A stretch of DNA of 34,300 bases. Source: an uncultured Pseudomonadota bacterium. Its GTDB lineage: Bacteria > Myxococcota_A > Polyangia > Nannocystales > Nannocystaceae. The DNA lies in the NCBI GenBank assembly GCA_913061055.1, contig CAJXVA010000040.1, positions 1-34,300 on the forward strand. The letters run 5' to 3'. The position numbers were made by a program, and so were the translations under genes. Positions 8,738-17,223 of the stretch are shown here, piece by piece; position 1 is the first letter of the stretch, and each line of letters begins with the position of its first letter. The notes below the pieces were generated by a model that searched no databases, was not told where the DNA came from, and was given only the letters and a program-made list of their open reading frames with translations.

Positions 8738-9136
8738 ATGGCCTACGGGTTCGACGACGACTCGCACGCGCCGATCTTGGTGCTGTGGTGGAGCGGAGCG
8801 ACGCCCCGAGAAGAAGTGACGGCCTGCCTCGAGCAACTCACCGAGAGGTTCAAAAGTTGGGAGGCACCCGGACGCATCGTGTTCGATTTCGGCGAGGTCG
8901 GGGAATTCAACGCGGACATGCGCCGCCTGCTCGCGTCATGGCGAGCTCGGAATCGTTTGCTGATTCAGGACCGGGTCGCCGCGGCCGGCTACGTGTTCAC
9001 GTCCCGACTCTCCCGCGGCTACCTGACCGCCGTGGACTGGCTCAAGCCCACCCCCGGCTTCACCCGGCGTTTCTTTTCGACCCGTGCGGAAGCGGTCAGT
9101 TGGCTCGAGTCCGAAGCTCCGAGCCCCGCCGCGTGA
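8738..9136 (+). CDS. SpoIIAA/STAS-like small protein
   Basis: The product is 132 aa. The strand-helix order resembles a STAS/SpoIIAA fold: APILVLWWSGATPREEV, CLEQLTERFKSW, GRIVFDFGEVGEF, then a helix MRRLLASWRARNRLL, strand AAGYVFTSRLSRGYLTAV, and a last helix TRAEAVSWLES. The closing 'A..WL' is shared with the protein encoded at 5045-5413, but the two are not close homologues by eye. No convincing Shine-Dalgarno precedes the ATG. Instead a TACCAT hexamer ends 7 nt upstream, so the mRNA may be leaderless. The function is unknown, probably cytoplasmic and regulatory. Confidence 0.7.
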   Translation: MAYGFDDDSHAPILVLWWSGATPREEVTACLEQLTERFKSWEAPGRIVFDFGEVGEFNADMRRLLASWRARNRLLIQDRVAAAGYVFTSRLSRGYLTAVDWLKPTPGFTRRFFSTRAEAVSWLESEAPSPAA

Positions 9137-9253
9137 CGCCCTGAGCGGATCCGAGCCTCGGGACGCCCGGGTGGCACGTTTTGATTGCGCCTTGGCGGGT
9201 CTCGCAAGGGCGTTGTCGCCGATCACGGACTAGGGTGTGGCCGAGGGAACGCC

Positions 9254-10324
9254 ATGTCTGAGGTCAACATCGACAAGAACGCCCCTGTTTGCGTCACCGG
9301 CGCCACCGGCTACGTCGCCGGGTGGATCGTGAAGCGTCTGCTCGACGAGGGCCTCACGGTGCACGCGACCGTGCGCGACCCCAACAACAAAAAGAAGGTG
9401 GCTCATCTGCTGGCGGCTGAAGCAGAAAGCCCCGGCACCTTGAAGTTCTTCCAGGCCGACCTCCTCGAGGAAGGCTCGTTCCACGACGCGGTCGCAGGCT
9501 GCGGGATCGTCTTCCACACCGCCTCGCCATTCGCGATGCAGGTCAGCGACCCCTTCGAAGACCTCGTCAAGCCGGCTGAAGAGGGCACACGAAACGTGCT
9601 TACCGCGGTCGATGCCCATCCTTCGGTGACCCGGGTCGTGCTCACCAGCAGCTGCGCCGCGATCTACGGCGACAACGCCGACCTGGAGCAGACACCTCGC
9701 GGCGTGTTCGACGAAGAGGTCTGGAACACCAGCAGCTCCCTCGAGCACCAGCCCTACTCCTATTCGAAGACGGTGGCCGAGCGAGCCGCTTGGGAGATCG
9801 CCGACAAGCAAGACCGCTGGCGCCTGGTCGTGGTCAACCCCTCACTCGTGATGGGGCCTGGTCTCAAGGTTCACAAAGGCTCGGAGAGCTTCAGCATCAT
9901 CCGGCAGATGGGCGACGGCACGATGAAGGCCGGCGTGCCGAACATGGGCTTTGGTGTGGTGGACGTCCGCGACCTCGCAGAGGCTCACCTTCGCGCTGCC
10001 TTCGTGCCCGAGGCGAAGGGCCGGCACATCATCTCGGGACACGACACCTCGTTTCCCCACATGGCCGAGCAACTCGCGTCCACCTACGGAGGCAGCTACC
10101 CGATCCCCAAACGAACGCTCCCCAAGTGGATGGTGTGGCTCTTTGGGCCGATGATGAACGACGCGCTCAACCGCAAGGTCATCTCACTCAACGTCGGATA
10201 CCCTTGGAAGGCCGACAACACGAAGAGCGTGGAAGCCCTGGGGATGAAGTACAGACCGCTGTCCGAGACCATGAACGACTTCTTTGCGCAGCTCGTGGAC
10301 GCCGGCGAGGTGAAGGCCGCGTGA
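9254..10324 (+). CDS. NAD(P)-dependent epimerase/dehydratase, dihydroflavonol-4-reductase-like
   Basis: The product is 356 aa from ATG at 9254, with GAGGGAAC as ribosome site; an upstream in-frame start is rejected because it lacks one. It is an extended short-chain dehydrogenase/reductase. The Rossmann motif VTGATGYVAGWIV lies near residue 14 and ATVRDPNN is the typical DFR/CCR cofactor-selecting segment. VFHTASPF, LTSSCAAIYG and the catalytic YSYSK (Tyr-x3-Lys) follow, then VVNPSLVMGPG. This subgroup reduces ketones or aldehydes using NADPH; the substrate is not deducible. Its stop overlaps the start of the AraC regulator gene by 4 bp, so the regulator probably controls it or responds to its metabolite. 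Confidence 0.9.
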   Translation: MSEVNIDKNAPVCVTGATGYVAGWIVKRLLDEGLTVHATVRDPNNKKKVAHLLAAEAESPGTLKFFQADLLEEGSFHDAVAGCGIVFHTASPFAMQVSDPFEDLVKPAEEGTRNVLTAVDAHPSVTRVVLTSSCAAIYGDNADLEQTPRGVFDEEVWNTSSSLEHQPYSYSKTVAERAAWEIADKQDRWRLVVVNPSLVMGPGLKVHKGSESFSIIRQMGDGTMKAGVPNMGFGVVDVRDLAEAHLRAAFVPEAKGRHIISGHDTSFPHMAEQLASTYGGSYPIPKRTLPKWMVWLFGPMMNDALNRKVISLNVGYPWKADNTKSVEALGMKYRPLSETMNDFFAQLVDAGEVKAA

Positions 10325-11322
10325 GCAACGGTCGGGACTATCCACTGGCGCCATCGTGGCGCGCCCAGATCGCGGAGATGGGCCTCGAGCCCGCCGACAT
10401 CTTGCGCATCGCAGGGCTACCCGAAGACCTACTGTCGCGGCCGGACGTGCGAGTCTCCGGCAGCGACTTTTTCAACCTCTGGAACGCTGCCGAATCGTTG
10501 TGCCCTGGCATCGAGCTCGCGATCGAAGTCGTGCAGCGCACCACGGCAGAGACCTTCTCGCCGCCATCATTCGCAGCTCTGTGCAGCCCTAACCTCGCAG
10601 TCGCCCTCGATCGTCTGTCCACCTACAAGCAGCTCTGCGCCCCCGTGCGGTTGGAGCTGGAGTCGACGATGTCCGGCGGCCTCAAGGCGACGCTCCGCTG
10701 GGTCAACAGCACCCAGATGCCTCCGCCATCGCTCACCACAATGGAGCTGGCGTTCCTGCTTCGCATCGCTCGCATGGGGACGCGAAAGCACATCATGGCC
10801 GCTGAAGTCTCCCTCCCCGAGCTGCCCGACAACCTGCCGCCCTACGAGGAGTACTTCGGCACAGCGATCGGCACGTCAACCCTGGGGTCGATCGAGTTCG
10901 GGCGCGAAGCGTTGATGATCCCGTTCCTCACCTCCAACAGCGAGATGTGGAACACGTTCGAGCCCAACATGCGAAGACGGCTCGCCACCTTGAAGAGCAC
11001 GGCGAGTACGGCGGAACGCCTGCGGGCCGTGCTGTTGGAGTCCTTGCCCAGCGGCCGAGCCAACATCGCTGACGTCTCTCAGCGACTCGGCGTCAGCGCG
11101 CGAACCTTGCAACGCCGACTCCGCGCCGAGGATTCCAACTTCAACGGCGTCCTGGCCAGCGTCCGCGAGCAACTGGCCCGTCACTACCTCGCCAGCACCG
11201 AACTGTCGTGCAACGAGATCGCCTTCCTCCTGGGCTACGAGGAGCCCAACTCGTTCTTCCGAGCGTTCCAAGGATGGACCGGCGAGTCGCCCGAGCGACA
11301 CCGTCAGGCCCAAGTGCACTGA
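10321..11322 (+). CDS. AraC-family transcriptional regulator with Arabinose_bd-type N-terminus
   Basis: The product is 333 aa from a GTG start overlapping the reductase stop (GTGA), implying translational coupling. The N-terminal 200 residues match the OruR/ArgR-like 'Arabinose_bd' sensor type: ILRIAGLPEDLL, then VSGSDFFNLWNAAESL. The C-terminus has the double helix-turn-helix, with ADVSQRLGVSARTLQRRLRA as the first and ELSCNEIAFLLGYEEPNSFF followed by RAFQGWTGESPERHR as the second, the AraC signature. It binds DNA as a cytoplasmic activator or repressor; the effector is unknown. Placement downstream in the same transcript as its probable target gene suggests autoregulation. Confidence 0.92.
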   Translation: MSNGRDYPLAPSWRAQIAEMGLEPADILRIAGLPEDLLSRPDVRVSGSDFFNLWNAAESLCPGIELAIEVVQRTTAETFSPPSFAALCSPNLAVALDRLSTYKQLCAPVRLELESTMSGGLKATLRWVNSTQMPPPSLTTMELAFLLRIARMGTRKHIMAAEVSLPELPDNLPPYEEYFGTAIGTSTLGSIEFGREALMIPFLTSNSEMWNTFEPNMRRRLATLKSTASTAERLRAVLLESLPSGRANIADVSQRLGVSARTLQRRLRAEDSNFNGVLASVREQLARHYLASTELSCNEIAFLLGYEEPNSFFRAFQGWTGESPERHRQAQVH

Positions 11323-11332
11323 CGCAGGTCCC

Positions 11333-12100
11333 TCAGTCTTGCGCCACGGTGCGAAGCCTGAGGACTTCGAGCCTGTGAAAGCCGTCGCCGGGTTCGCCGC
11401 TCTCCGCTCGCCCCACATCGATCTGCAGCGAACGCCCGCCTCCGACATCAAGAGCCAACCGCTCCCCGGAAATGAGGACCACGGAGGTTCCCTCCACCGC
11501 GAATTGAAGCCCGAGCCTCCCGACTTCGTCCTCGCCCGCCCCGGGCATCGGCGCACCGCATTCTTCGTAGCTCGGCACGGCGTCGACCCACGACGCGAGG
11601 GTGTCGACCGAAGCGTGGAGGTCGTCCCCGCTGACTCCATCGCCCAACAGGACTCCGTCCCGACTGAACTCGAACCACGCGAAGCCTCCGGCCCCGGTCA
11701 GGTCGCTTCGCCCCCGCAAGCGGACCTCGTCTCCCTCGGCCCAGTCTGGCCGCTCACCTGCGACCGCGCCGACCGAGAGATAGGCGCTCTTCTCCGCGTC
11801 CTCATCGCTGCAGTCGAATTGGGTGCCCCAAAAATCGCCGGTGATCTCCAGCGACGAGATTAGACAGTCAACTTCGAAGTCGTAGGATCCGTAGCCCTCG
11901 GTCGGCTCGTCGTGTTCGAAGCCAAAGCCGGCGTTGGCCTCTGAATCGTCGGCCGCACACGCAGGGTCGAGCGGACGAGAATCTCCGGTCTCCGCCTCCC
12001 CATCCGTTCCAGCCGCAGACTCGACAGAGGTAACGCCATCGTTACACGCGACAGCGAGCCCCGCGATGATCCCCAATGTCACCTCCGGTCTCAATTGCAT
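11333..12100 (-). CDS. Lipoprotein, tandem paralogue A
   Basis: The product is 255 aa from ATG at 12100. The signal peptide is LGIIAGLAVAC with the lipidated Cys near residue 19, followed by a linker rich in Ser, Gly, Thr and Glu. The mature region shares blocks with the neighbouring gene at 12227-12994: LDPAC, DCLISSLE, PDWAEGDEVRL, APMPG, VVLISG and a final RTVAQD. The pattern of beta strands with five cysteines in the mature region suggests a folded surface domain, but I recognise no named family. Both copies have exactly 255 codons. It converges on the AraC gene with 10 bp between stops. Confidence 0.8.
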   Translation of the reverse strand: MQLRPEVTLGIIAGLAVACNDGVTSVESAAGTDGEAETGDSRPLDPACAADDSEANAGFGFEHDEPTEGYGSYDFEVDCLISSLEITGDFWGTQFDCSDEDAEKSAYLSVGAVAGERPDWAEGDEVRLRGRSDLTGAGGFAWFEFSRDGVLLGDGVSGDDLHASVDTLASWVDAVPSYEECGAPMPGAGEDEVGRLGLQFAVEGTSVVLISGERLALDVGGGRSLQIDVGRAESGEPGDGFHRLEVLRLRTVAQD

Positions 12101-12226
12101 CACCGGGCCGACAATCGCACACTCGTGGCAACCACGTATCGCTCGCGAACGCGACACGCCCGTCTCGTTGGATCCGCGTTGACCGGGGTGGCGAACACCT
12201 CTCTTGGAGCGGCGTCAGCGGCAGCG

Positions 12227-12994
12227 TCAGTCTTGCGCCACGGTGCGCCGCTTGAGGACCTGGAAGTAGTGGAACCCGTGGCAGCATTGGCCGCTCTCCG
12301 CCCGCTCCACATCGATCCAAAGGGCACGTCCGTCTCCAAGCTCGAACGCACCTCGATGGCCGGAAATGAGCACCAGCGGGGTTTCGTCCAGCTCGAAGTG
12401 TAGAGCCAGCTTCCCGGTGTCGTAGGTGGTTGAGCCGGGCATCGGCGCATCACATTCGTCGTAGCTCAACTCGCCACCCACGCGCGCCACCACAGACTCG
12501 AGCGCCCCGTCGAGTTCGCCGCCGATCATGCCCTCGGCCAGCAAGACCTCTGCGCGGCGCAGCTCGAACCAGTCGACGCCACCGAACTCATTCCTGTTGT
12601 GGTTGGCTTGCAGGCGGACTTCGTCGCCCTCGGCCCAGTCTGGACTCTCGCCGGCAGCCGCAGCCATCGACAAGGTCGCGGTCCGAGGCGTCTGCTCATC
12701 GCCACATTCGAGTTCCGTCGTCCACACGCCCTCTGCAACCTCGAGCGTCGAGATCAGGCAGTCGTCATCGATGTCATAGAAGCCGTAGCCGTCCGTCTCC
12801 CAGCCCTCGACTGCGACATCGAACGAGGCGTCCACATCCGGGTCCGCAGCCTCGCAAGCCGGGTCGAGCGTATCGGGGCCCACGGTCCCACTCTCGGTAC
12901 CGGCGGTCGACTCGTCGGCGCCGTCCCCCCCACTGTCACAAGCGACTGCGAGACTGGCGGCGAGCCCGAGCAACAATCCTCGTTTCACGCGCAT
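12227..12994 (-). CDS. Lipoprotein, tandem paralogue B
   Basis: The product is 255 aa from ATG at 12994. Signal LGLAASLAVAC, then a Gly/Ser/Thr/Glu linker. Shared blocks with paralogue A downstream are LDPAC, DCLISTLE, PDWAEGDEVRL, APMPG, LVLISG and RRTVAQD at the very C-terminus. The pair has diverged over most of its length, so the duplication is not recent. The 126-bp spacer between the two genes allows either one transcript or separate promoters. The function is unknown; predicted outer-surface or periplasmic lipoprotein. Confidence 0.8.
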   Translation of the reverse strand: MRVKRGLLLGLAASLAVACDSGGDGADESTAGTESGTVGPDTLDPACEAADPDVDASFDVAVEGWETDGYGFYDIDDDCLISTLEVAEGVWTTELECGDEQTPRTATLSMAAAAGESPDWAEGDEVRLQANHNRNEFGGVDWFELRRAEVLLAEGMIGGELDGALESVVARVGGELSYDECDAPMPGSTTYDTGKLALHFELDETPLVLISGHRGAFELGDGRALWIDVERAESGQCCHGFHYFQVLKRRTVAQD

Positions 12995-13087
12995 GATGTC
13001 CGCTACGTGCATCCACGGTGCCAAGGCATCATTCCAAGTCGATAGACCCCGACGAAGAGCCCGGACACGACATTTTTGTCGGGCGGC

Positions 13088-13966
13088 TCAGTGGCTGACA
13101 AGCGTGGATGCGTCGAGGAATCGGTGCGGATGTCCTACGCGGACAGGATCTTCGTCGCACAGGTATCGATCCCCGTCGACAGTCACGACATGCCCGGCCC
13201 GAGGGATGCTGTCATTGATCGCCTCCAACAGCGCCCGCGCACGGGCCCGGCACTGCGCTTCGTCTTCAGCGCGCGCGAAGAACCGGCACACGGCATCGCC
13301 GAGCCGCTCCTGCATCGGACGTCCGAGTTCTTCCCGAAGCGCATCGGTCAGCAGTCGGTCCGCGGTCTCGAGGTCGCCCTTCGCCGCGTGGGCCGACGCC
13401 CGAAGGAACGCGATCGTCTGATCTCCAACGGCCAGGCCCAACGCCGTGTCATATGCACTGGCCGCTTCGTCGAACTTGCGCTGGGCCGCCAAACAGTTGC
13501 CCATGTTTCGCCAGGTCGCGACGTGTTGGGGGTCGGCAAGCATCGCGCTGCGATAGCAGCCGAGGGCGGCGCTCCACTCGCCGCGACCATCCAGCAGCAC
13601 CCCCCGCGACACCCATGCCTCGGTGAACATCGGATCGGTCGCGCTGGCACGCTCGTACGAGCCCAGCGCACCGTCGATATCGCCCCCCTGTTCTCGGTAG
13701 ACACCCACTTGGTGGTGGATGCGCGCGTCATCGCCGAGCACGCCGAGCACATCGTCGAGCACCTGCGCAGCATCGAGCGGGCGCCCTCGGAGCAGCTGAA
13801 CCTGCGCGTAGGCAGCCGCGCGAGTCAGCGGGTCGGCGCCCTCCAGTGCCGCTTCGATCGCCTCCAGGGCCGCCTGCATGGCGGAGGGGTCCTTCGCTGC
13901 GATGGCGGACCGCAGAGCTTCGAATCGTTGGCGGAGGTCAGGGCTGCCCATCTCGACGGCGCGCAT
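13088..13966 (-). CDS. Tetratricopeptide-repeat protein
   Basis: The product is 292 aa, taken from ATG at 13966 (weak GGGTGA upstream); ATG at 13951 is an alternative. It has no signal peptide. Consecutive TPR-like units span about 40-235: DAAQVLDDVLGVLGDDARIHHQVG, GDIDGALGSYERASATDP, GEWSAALGCYRSAMLADP, RKFDEAASAYDTALGLA and GDLETADRLLTDAL. The C-terminal 60 residues (EDEAQCRARARALLEAI onward) leave the repeat pattern and end in DASTLVSH. TPR arrays mediate protein contacts; no catalytic domain is seen. It is divergent from the beta-propeller lipoprotein gene at 14123 across about 156 bp that should hold both promoters. Confidence 0.85.
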   Translation of the reverse strand: MRAVEMGSPDLRQRFEALRSAIAAKDPSAMQAALEAIEAALEGADPLTRAAAYAQVQLLRGRPLDAAQVLDDVLGVLGDDARIHHQVGVYREQGGDIDGALGSYERASATDPMFTEAWVSRGVLLDGRGEWSAALGCYRSAMLADPQHVATWRNMGNCLAAQRKFDEAASAYDTALGLAVGDQTIAFLRASAHAAKGDLETADRLLTDALREELGRPMQERLGDAVCRFFARAEDEAQCRARARALLEAINDSIPRAGHVVTVDGDRYLCDEDPVRVGHPHRFLDASTLVSH

Positions 13967-14122
13967 GGTCACCCGAGACGGCGGGGCTGTCACCGCGTTG
14001 TCACACCCGGGCGCGTGATAGTGAGCGCCCTGTGTTTTTGCGCTGGTTCGGGGACAAATGCGCACCGGCCCTTGCCACTCGCAGCGTGTACGATGTGGGA
14101 CCTCGTGGGAGAGACCCAGACC

Positions 14123-15091
14123 ATGCGCACCGCCGCTCTTTGCTTGATCCTTGGAACTTCAATCGGTTACGCGGGTTGCACGGTCGACGCTCGCGACAAC
14201 ATGATGGCTCAAACCGGGAGCGCGGGAGCGACGCAGGACTCCGGAATGACGGCCTCGACGACCGGTGATCCCGGCACGGGCTCCACGACGGACGTGAGCG
14301 ATGAGACGAGTACCGGCGCTGGCGCCACCAGCGAGAACGAGACCGACCCGGTCGGGCCGATCCTGGACGTGGGGCCGGAAGAGACCGGGGGCGTCGAGCT
14401 GGCCGAGGTGTTTGGCCACAGCGGAGACACCCTGTATCGCCTCGACCCCGAGACCCTCGACGTCGTCGAAGTCGGCCGCTTCGAAGGCTGCAACGACGGC
14501 GCGGTCATCGACATCGCGCTCGACTCCGACTCGAACATGTTCGGGGTCAGCTACGACTCGCTCTACGAGATCGATCGCGTCACCGCGCAGTGCACCCTGA
14601 TCGCATCCGGCTCCTACCCCACGTCGCTCTCGTTCGTACCCGAGGGCACCGTCACCGTCACCGGAGAAGCGCTCGTCGGCTTCCTCGGCAACCGATACGT
14701 CCAGATCGATACCGACGACGGCACCGTCTCCGACATCGCCATGCTTGCCGATGGCTTGCAGTCCAGCGGCGACGTGGTCTCCGTCAAAGACGGCGGCACG
14801 TACCTCACCGTCTTCGGACCGGGCTGCGAAGACAACGACTGCATCATCCAGTTCAACCCGAGCAACGGGCTCGTCCTGCAGAACTACGGCACCATCCCCT
14901 ACGACCAGGTCTTCGGCTTGGCGTTCTGGGCGGGCAAGGCCTACGGGTTCGCGCGGGATGGCGAAGTGTTCGAGATCGACTTCACGGGCGACACCGTCAC
15001 GACCACCCCGATCCCGGTCCCCGACGCGCCTCCGGGTCTCGAGTTCTTCGGTGCAGGGTCGACCACGTCCGCGCCTCCGATCGCGGGCTGA
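14123..15091 (+). CDS. Beta-propeller-like lipoprotein
   Basis: The product is 322 aa from ATG at 14123, with GGGAGAG about 10 nt upstream. The signal peptide ends in GYAGC (lipidated Cys near 19), followed by a long Ser/Thr/Gly/Glu-rich linker (about 20-85). The rest carries repeating 'LYRLDPETLDVVEVGRF', 'LYEIDRVTAQCTLIA', 'YVQIDTDDGTVSDIA' and 'VFEIDFTGDTVTT' strands, the pattern of WD/NHL-like blades where each blade ends with I/L-D-x-x-T. Predicted to sit on the periplasmic or outer face; ligand unknown. Homology to a decayed relative of the next gene begins immediately after its stop, so this C-terminus may have been shaped by recombination. Confidence 0.8.
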   Translation: MRTAALCLILGTSIGYAGCTVDARDNMMAQTGSAGATQDSGMTASTTGDPGTGSTTDVSDETSTGAGATSENETDPVGPILDVGPEETGGVELAEVFGHSGDTLYRLDPETLDVVEVGRFEGCNDGAVIDIALDSDSNMFGVSYDSLYEIDRVTAQCTLIASGSYPTSLSFVPEGTVTVTGEALVGFLGNRYVQIDTDDGTVSDIAMLADGLQSSGDVVSVKDGGTYLTVFGPGCEDNDCIIQFNPSNGLVLQNYGTIPYDQVFGLAFWAGKAYGFARDGEVFEIDFTGDTVTTTPIPVPDAPPGLEFFGAGSTTSAPPIAG

Positions 15092-15093
15092 TC

Positions 15094-15251
15094 GGGCGAC
15101 GTCGCAGTCGCCAACCGCAACGGCGGGATCACCAAGATCTACGCGCTCGAGGAAGACTGCCAGGACACCAACGTCGTATTCCGGGCTCAACGACGCGTAC
15201 ACCTACTCCGACATGACCCGCCAGTCGCAGATCGCCGTTAGCGGGCTTTGA
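15094..15251 (+). pseudogene. Decayed remnant of a beta-propeller lipoprotein gene
   Basis: Bases 15094-15173 match 15867-15946 of the intact gene downstream at about 73 of 80 positions and encode GDVAVANRNGGITKIYALEE then DCQDTN. From 15174 the sequence jumps to the equivalent of about 16693 onward, encoding SYSGLNDAYTYSDMT and ending in TGA at 15251. About 746 bp present in the intact gene are missing, and the two pieces are in different frames. There is no start codon, signal peptide or 5' part. This is a broken third paralogue left by internal deletion, lying directly after the stop of the preceding propeller gene. Confidence 0.85.
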
Positions 15252-15384
15252 GCCGCCCCCAGACACCAAACGCACCGCGTGTTGCACCACGAAGTCGCGT
15301 TTGCACGTGAGCAGAGCCCGGTATTGCGGCCCGTAAGCCTCCGTCATCTGTGGTTGAATCCCCGTGGGGATGGGGAAGACAGCG

Positions 15385-16782
15385 ATGCGAAACAAGAGCT
15401 TAAAAACGAGTGCACTCGCAGCAACGATGCTGCTTGGCTGCGGCAGCGACGCGGCGACCGAAACCAACGCAGCCGACGGTTCCGGCGGTCTGACGACGAT
15501 GTCCGGCACCGCGGGTGAGGGCGGAGGTGAGACGGGCGAATCCCTCTCGGGGGGCGGCTCGACCAGCGGACCCGCGACCGCAGCGGGCAGCGGCGAAGAA
15601 GGTGGCGGCGCCGAAAGCGGTCCGGGACCCATCAAGTTCGACTTCGGCATCATCCCTGACGCCGGCAACAACGTGGGCGCCTGTCAGCCCGGCGATGGCA
15701 ACGGCAAAGGCAAGAAGGGCGAGCCCGACTTCTCGTACCTGTGGGCCGCCAACAGCGGCCAGGGCACGATCTCCAAGATCGATACCCAGACCGTCACCGA
15801 AATCGGTCGCTTCCAGACCGGCCCCACCACTGCGGGCAGCCCGTCGCGGACGTCGGTCAGCCTCTCGGGCGATGTCGCGGTTGCCAACCGCAACGGCGGC
15901 ATCACCAAGATCTACGCGCTCGAAGAGAACTGCCAGGACACCAACGGTACGCCGGGCATTCAGACCTCGACCGACAACATCCCGCTGGCCTGGGACCAAG
16001 AGGAGTGCCGCGCGTGGCACATCCCGTTCAACTACGATAGCCAGCGACCGGTCGCCTGGGCCCCGGGCACGTGGAACTCGTCCACCTGCTCGTGGGAGAA
16101 CGAGCTGCTGTGGACCGCCGGTCGCATCGGCCAAGGCACCACGGACGAAGTGGTCCTGATCGATGGGGACGCGGGCATTGTCCTGGAGACGGTCAGCATC
16201 CCCGGACTCAAGCAGGACCCGTACGGACTCTATGGCGGAGCGGTCGATGCCGACGGGAACTTCTGGGCGACCGGATGGGCCAGCGGCAACCACATCGTTC
16301 GGGTGACCCTCGAGGACATGGAGGTCACCGTCTGGGATGGACCCTCCAGCACGGGAACCGATTCTCACTGGTACGGGATGACCGCAGACGTCGACGGGTT
16401 CATCTGGAACTGCGGAAGCCGAGCCGCACGATTCGACCCCGCAACCGAGTCATGGACCGTCAGTCCAGACCTCAGCGTGTCCTCGGGATGTATGGCCGAC
16501 GGTGAGCCCGGCGGGCTGCTGTGGATGTCCTACTTCGGCGGCGTTCGAGGTGTCGACCGCACGACCTTCGACGTGGTGCACAACTTCGCCACCCCGACGT
16601 CCTACGGCGTGAGCATCGACTTCTTCGGCAACATCTGGGCCGTCAACGGCAACGGCGCCCACCGGGTCGACCCTGCCGATGGCACCGTCACGTCCTACAC
16701 GGGCTTGACCGGCGCCTACACCTACTCCGACATGACCGGCCACTCGCTCAGCGTCGTGGGCGGCGGTATTCCCAGCGGCTGA
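15385..16782 (+). CDS. Beta-propeller lipoprotein (NHL/Vgb-like)
   Basis: The product is 465 aa from ATG at 15385, chosen because GGGGAAG lies just upstream and the signal follows at once; an in-frame GTG at 15364 would add seven residues. Signal SALAATMLLGC, then a Gly/Ser/Thr linker to about residue 75. The folded part has blades with GTISKIDTQTVTEIGRF, EVVLIDGDAGIVLETV, YGLYGGAVDADGNFWATGW, YGMTADVDGFIWNCG, GVRGVDRTTFDVVHNF and YGVSIDFFGNIWAVNG. 'DGNFW/GFIW/GNIWAV' is typical of NHL and virginiamycin-B-lyase-like propellers. A Cys-rich insert around 170-230 may be disulphide-bonded. There is no evidence of lyase activity; a surface binding role is more likely. Confidence 0.85.
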   Translation: MRNKSLKTSALAATMLLGCGSDAATETNAADGSGGLTTMSGTAGEGGGETGESLSGGGSTSGPATAAGSGEEGGGAESGPGPIKFDFGIIPDAGNNVGACQPGDGNGKGKKGEPDFSYLWAANSGQGTISKIDTQTVTEIGRFQTGPTTAGSPSRTSVSLSGDVAVANRNGGITKIYALEENCQDTNGTPGIQTSTDNIPLAWDQEECRAWHIPFNYDSQRPVAWAPGTWNSSTCSWENELLWTAGRIGQGTTDEVVLIDGDAGIVLETVSIPGLKQDPYGLYGGAVDADGNFWATGWASGNHIVRVTLEDMEVTVWDGPSSTGTDSHWYGMTADVDGFIWNCGSRAARFDPATESWTVSPDLSVSSGCMADGEPGGLLWMSYFGGVRGVDRTTFDVVHNFATPTSYGVSIDFFGNIWAVNGNGAHRVDPADGTVTSYTGLTGAYTYSDMTGHSLSVVGGGIPSG

Positions 16783-16793
16783 GCGGGTCGGGC

Positions 16794-17030
16794 TCAAACC
16801 GCCCGAAGCAGCACGGACTCGATGAGCCCTGCCCGGCGGCTGCTCTTGGGCGGATCGGGGACAAGCGACCGGACATTGGCGGCTCGCACCCGGCGCCCGG
16901 GGTAGGCCTGCTCGACAAACGCGCTGGTGTTCGCTGCGGCACCGATCGGCGCGCTGAACAGGTGCGCTTCGAGGTCGGAGAGGGAGCTAAGAAGGGTGTA
17001 GGCGTCGTGCGTCGTGCTCATGGCGGTCAT
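16794..17030 (-). CDS. Small hypothetical protein
   Basis: A 78-aa reading frame from ATG at 17030 with GGAG upstream (a second ATG lies at 17021). The product starts MTAMSTTHDAYTLLSSLSDL and ends ESVLLRAV, with no signal, membrane segment or recognised motif. It converges on the propeller gene with 11 bp between stops. Support is codon pattern, ribosome site and fit to the gap only, so it may not be real. Confidence 0.4.
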   Translation of the reverse strand: MTAMSTTHDAYTLLSSLSDLEAHLFSAPIGAAANTSAFVEQAYPGRRVRAANVRSLVPDPPKSSRRAGLIESVLLRAV

Positions 17031-17223
17031 CCCGTTACGCTCCCGTTTAGTGCGAGTTCGGATCCATTTCGGGACGTCACGCAATTTCGCGACGTTGCAG
17101 AGGGCCGCCAGGCCGATCTCGGCCGCAGGTCAAAGTCCCAACGCCCGATCGTCATTCGAGCGACGCTGACCGGTCGGCCGCTTTGCCGCTGTCTCTAGGG
17201 AGCAGGGCCGACGCTCGGAGATC

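Noticed and set aside
9790-10320. N-terminal extension of the AraC reading frame back to 9790
   Set aside because: It overlaps the reductase gene in another frame and is Arg/Pro/Gly-rich; the GTG at 10321 gives a normal AraC length.
14745-15251. A continuous 168-codon gene spanning the end of the propeller gene and the relic
   Set aside because: Only its last ~26 codons match the propeller family; the rest is an out-of-frame reading of the gene at 14123-15091.
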